A stretch of DNA of 25,239 bases from Deltaproteobacteria bacterium (GTDB taxonomy: Bacteria > Myxococcota > UBA796 > SXON01), in NCBI GenBank assembly GCA_947483545.1, contig CANKNP010000023.1, positions 1 through 25,239 on the forward strand, written 5' to 3'. Of this stretch, positions 24,007 to 25,239 are shown piece after piece; position 1 is the stretch's first letter; each line of letters starts with the position of its first letter. A program made the position numbers and the translations under genes. Under the pieces are notes generated by a model, which was given only the letters and a program-made list of their open reading frames with translations, did no database searches and had not been told where the DNA came from.

Positions 24007-25155
24007 GTGCCTGAGAGCCCGCGGCCCTGGCAGGTCCTCCTGCTCGGCGCCACGGGATTTTGTGGGAGCTTCCTGGCTAAAGAGCTGGATGCCCGGCGCG
24101 TGGTGTGGGCGGCGGCTGCGCGACGCCCGCGACCGATGCCGGGGGATGCGCCCTGTGTTCACCTCGATCTCTCCGACCATGGTGCGCTCACCGCCCTGGT
24201 GCGACGCGCCGACGTAGTCTTGTCCGCCCTCGGCCCGGCACTCACGGTTGCCGAGCCCGTCCTCGCGGCCTGCGTCGCCGCGCGTACCCACTATCTGGAC
24301 ATCACGGGCGAGACGCCTTGGGTGGCGCAGATGGTCGCGCGGTGGTCCGGGCCTGCGCAGGCGGCGGGGCTGCGCTTGGTGTGTAACGCAGGTTTTGAGT
24401 CGATCCCCTGTGATCTTGGTGTCCTCGATCTCGCGCGTTGGCACCGGGAGCGGGGCGTCGGGCTGCGGCGCGTTCTGGCGCTGGCGGAGGCCCGGGCGGG
24501 AGTGAACGGGGGCACGCTGGCGTCGGTCGAAGCGCTGGCGAACGCCTCGCTTTACCGGGAGGCCCGCGGTGACGACGCCGGGCCGTGGGCGCGGTTCCAC
24601 CCTGAGCTCCGGACCTGGAGCGGGCGCCACCCCACCGCGGGCGTCGATTCCTGGGTGCTCCGGCGGAGCGCGGCGCTCGCGGCGGCAGCTGGAGCGCCCT
24701 ATGGCGAAAAGTTCGCATTTGAGCTTCGTTGGCGAGCGACGAGCGCGGCGGGCGCTCTGGCACGGAGCGCAGGGGTGGCGCTGCTGCACCGGCTCTTCGA
24801 GGATCCCCGGAGCCGTCGGTTCTTGCTCCGTCTCGGGCCTCGTACCGGCGAGGGGCCGCGGAGCCACAAGGTACACCAGGGGTTCTTCTCGATATTGTTG
24901 CGTGCGCAGGCCGAAGATGGGCGGTGGGCCTCCGTGTTCTGGCGAGGGGCCGGCGATCCTGGGAGCCTGGTGACGGCGCGTCTGGCCGTCGCGGCGGCGC
25001 TGCGGCTCCGAGAGCGGGCGGAGCAGACGGACCCCACCGATTTCGGGGTACTGACCCCTGCGCGTGGCTTGGGTCTGGAGTTTCTTCGGCTTCTACCGCC
25101 GAGCATCTCCTACGCGCTCACACCCTCGCCGCCTCTCTCACCCAACGGTGCCTGA
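24007..25155 (+). CDS. Saccharopine dehydrogenase family NAD(P)-binding oxidoreductase
   Basis: This 382-residue protein starts at GTG 24007, 18 bases after the YgiQ-type stop, probably in the same operon. A Rossmann fold opens with VLLLGATGFCGSFLA (10-24), the glycine-rich NAD(P) motif. Further family marks are ADVVLSALGPA, the conserved HYLDITGE (about 95-102) and NAGFESIPCDLG (about 127-138), which corresponds to GFDSxPSD in relatives. The best-known relatives are trans-acting enoyl reductases and uncharacterised membrane-associated oxidoreductases; true lysine-pathway saccharopine dehydrogenases differ. It probably reduces a lipid or polyketide intermediate, but this is inference. There is no transmembrane anchor beyond mildly hydrophobic helices. 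The ribosome binding site is weak. Confidence 0.85.
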   Translation: MPESPRPWQVLLLGATGFCGSFLAKELDARRVVWAAAARRPRPMPGDAPCVHLDLSDHGALTALVRRADVVLSALGPALTVAEPVLAACVAARTHYLDITGETPWVAQMVARWSGPAQAAGLRLVCNAGFESIPCDLGVLDLARWHRERGVGLRRVLALAEARAGVNGGTLASVEALANASLYREARGDDAGPWARFHPELRTWSGRHPTAGVDSWVLRRSAALAAAAGAPYGEKFAFELRWRATSAAGALARSAGVALLHRLFEDPRSRRFLLRLGPRTGEGPRSHKVHQGFFSILLRAQAEDGRWASVFWRGAGDPGSLVTARLAVAAALRLRERAEQTDPTDFGVLTPARGLGLEFLRLLPPSISYALTPSPPLSPNGA

Positions 25156-25239
25156 CCCGCGGTAGCGTGGCGCGCGACGGACCTTAGTCGCGCTATACAC
25201 GGGAGAAGGGGGGAGTTGGGCGGGCCGGTGGGGGCCGGC
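25156..25239 (+). other. Right-edge intergenic stretch, possible start of another gene
   Basis: The last 84 bases contain TATACA (25194-25199), which resembles a -10 element but has no good -35. A purine-rich GGAGAAGGGGGGAG run at 25202-25215 lies immediately before a TTG at 25216. The window ends too soon to tell whether a gene begins here. Confidence 0.25.

Noticed and set aside
1..25239. Defence system, prophage or secondary-metabolite cluster
   Set aside because: No nuclease, methylase-restriction, toxin-antitoxin, integrase, capsid, NRPS/PKS or transposase signature was recognised in any gene.

Overview
This is a very GC-rich (roughly 70% by eye) and densely coded window. It is bacterial chromosome, most likely from an uncultured or little-studied member of the Myxococcota / former Deltaproteobacteria. 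That assignment is inference from the GC content, a giant TPR protein with a TolA-like Ala/Glu coiled coil, a GT-C-type membrane protein next to an M50 protease, and many GTG/TTG starts. I see no rRNA, tRNA, CRISPR array, transposase, integrase or phage gene. No gene-free stretch exceeds 300 bases; the longest is the 262-base convergent gap at 17980-18241.

Left part (1-9340). An exported HExxH metalloprotease with a following beta-propeller runs off the left edge on the minus strand. It diverges from a very large TPR gene (1269-7328). That gene carries a 36-bp tandem repeat encoding an Ala/Glu coiled coil and is interrupted by one in-frame TAG inside the repeat, so it reads as a 181-aa fragment plus a 1799-aa TPR protein. 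Next come an ICMT/PEMT-type membrane methyltransferase and a 443-aa protein of unknown function with two C-terminal membrane segments.

Middle (9363-16158). A tight minus-strand operon encodes a GT-C-like polytopic membrane protein, a small coiled-coil protein with one transmembrane segment, and an M50 site-2 protease; the last two overlap by ATGA. Diverging from it are a small Cys-rich (possible zinc-binding) protein, a complete Lon protease, and a DUF374-type lysophospholipid acyltransferase. The acyltransferase frame appears to start at a CTG overlapping the lon stop codon.

Right part (16270-25239). This holds a CocE/NonD-type hydrolase, a convergent alpha/beta hydrolase with an Asp nucleophile, and a divergent lipoprotein related to arylsulfotransferases. 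A 63-aa charged protein with its own good sigma70-type promoter follows, then an aspartoacylase/succinylglutamate desuccinylase-family protein on the minus strand. The last plus-strand run is rpmB (L28) overlapping a YgiQ-type radical SAM gene, then a saccharopine dehydrogenase-family oxidoreductase. The final 80 bases may hold the beginning of another gene.

Most genes are housekeeping or generic enzymes, and I found no defence island or clear new system. The points most worth a second look are the amber codon in the TPR gene, the M50 protease coupled to a possible membrane substrate, the CTG start after lon, and the 63-aa protein.
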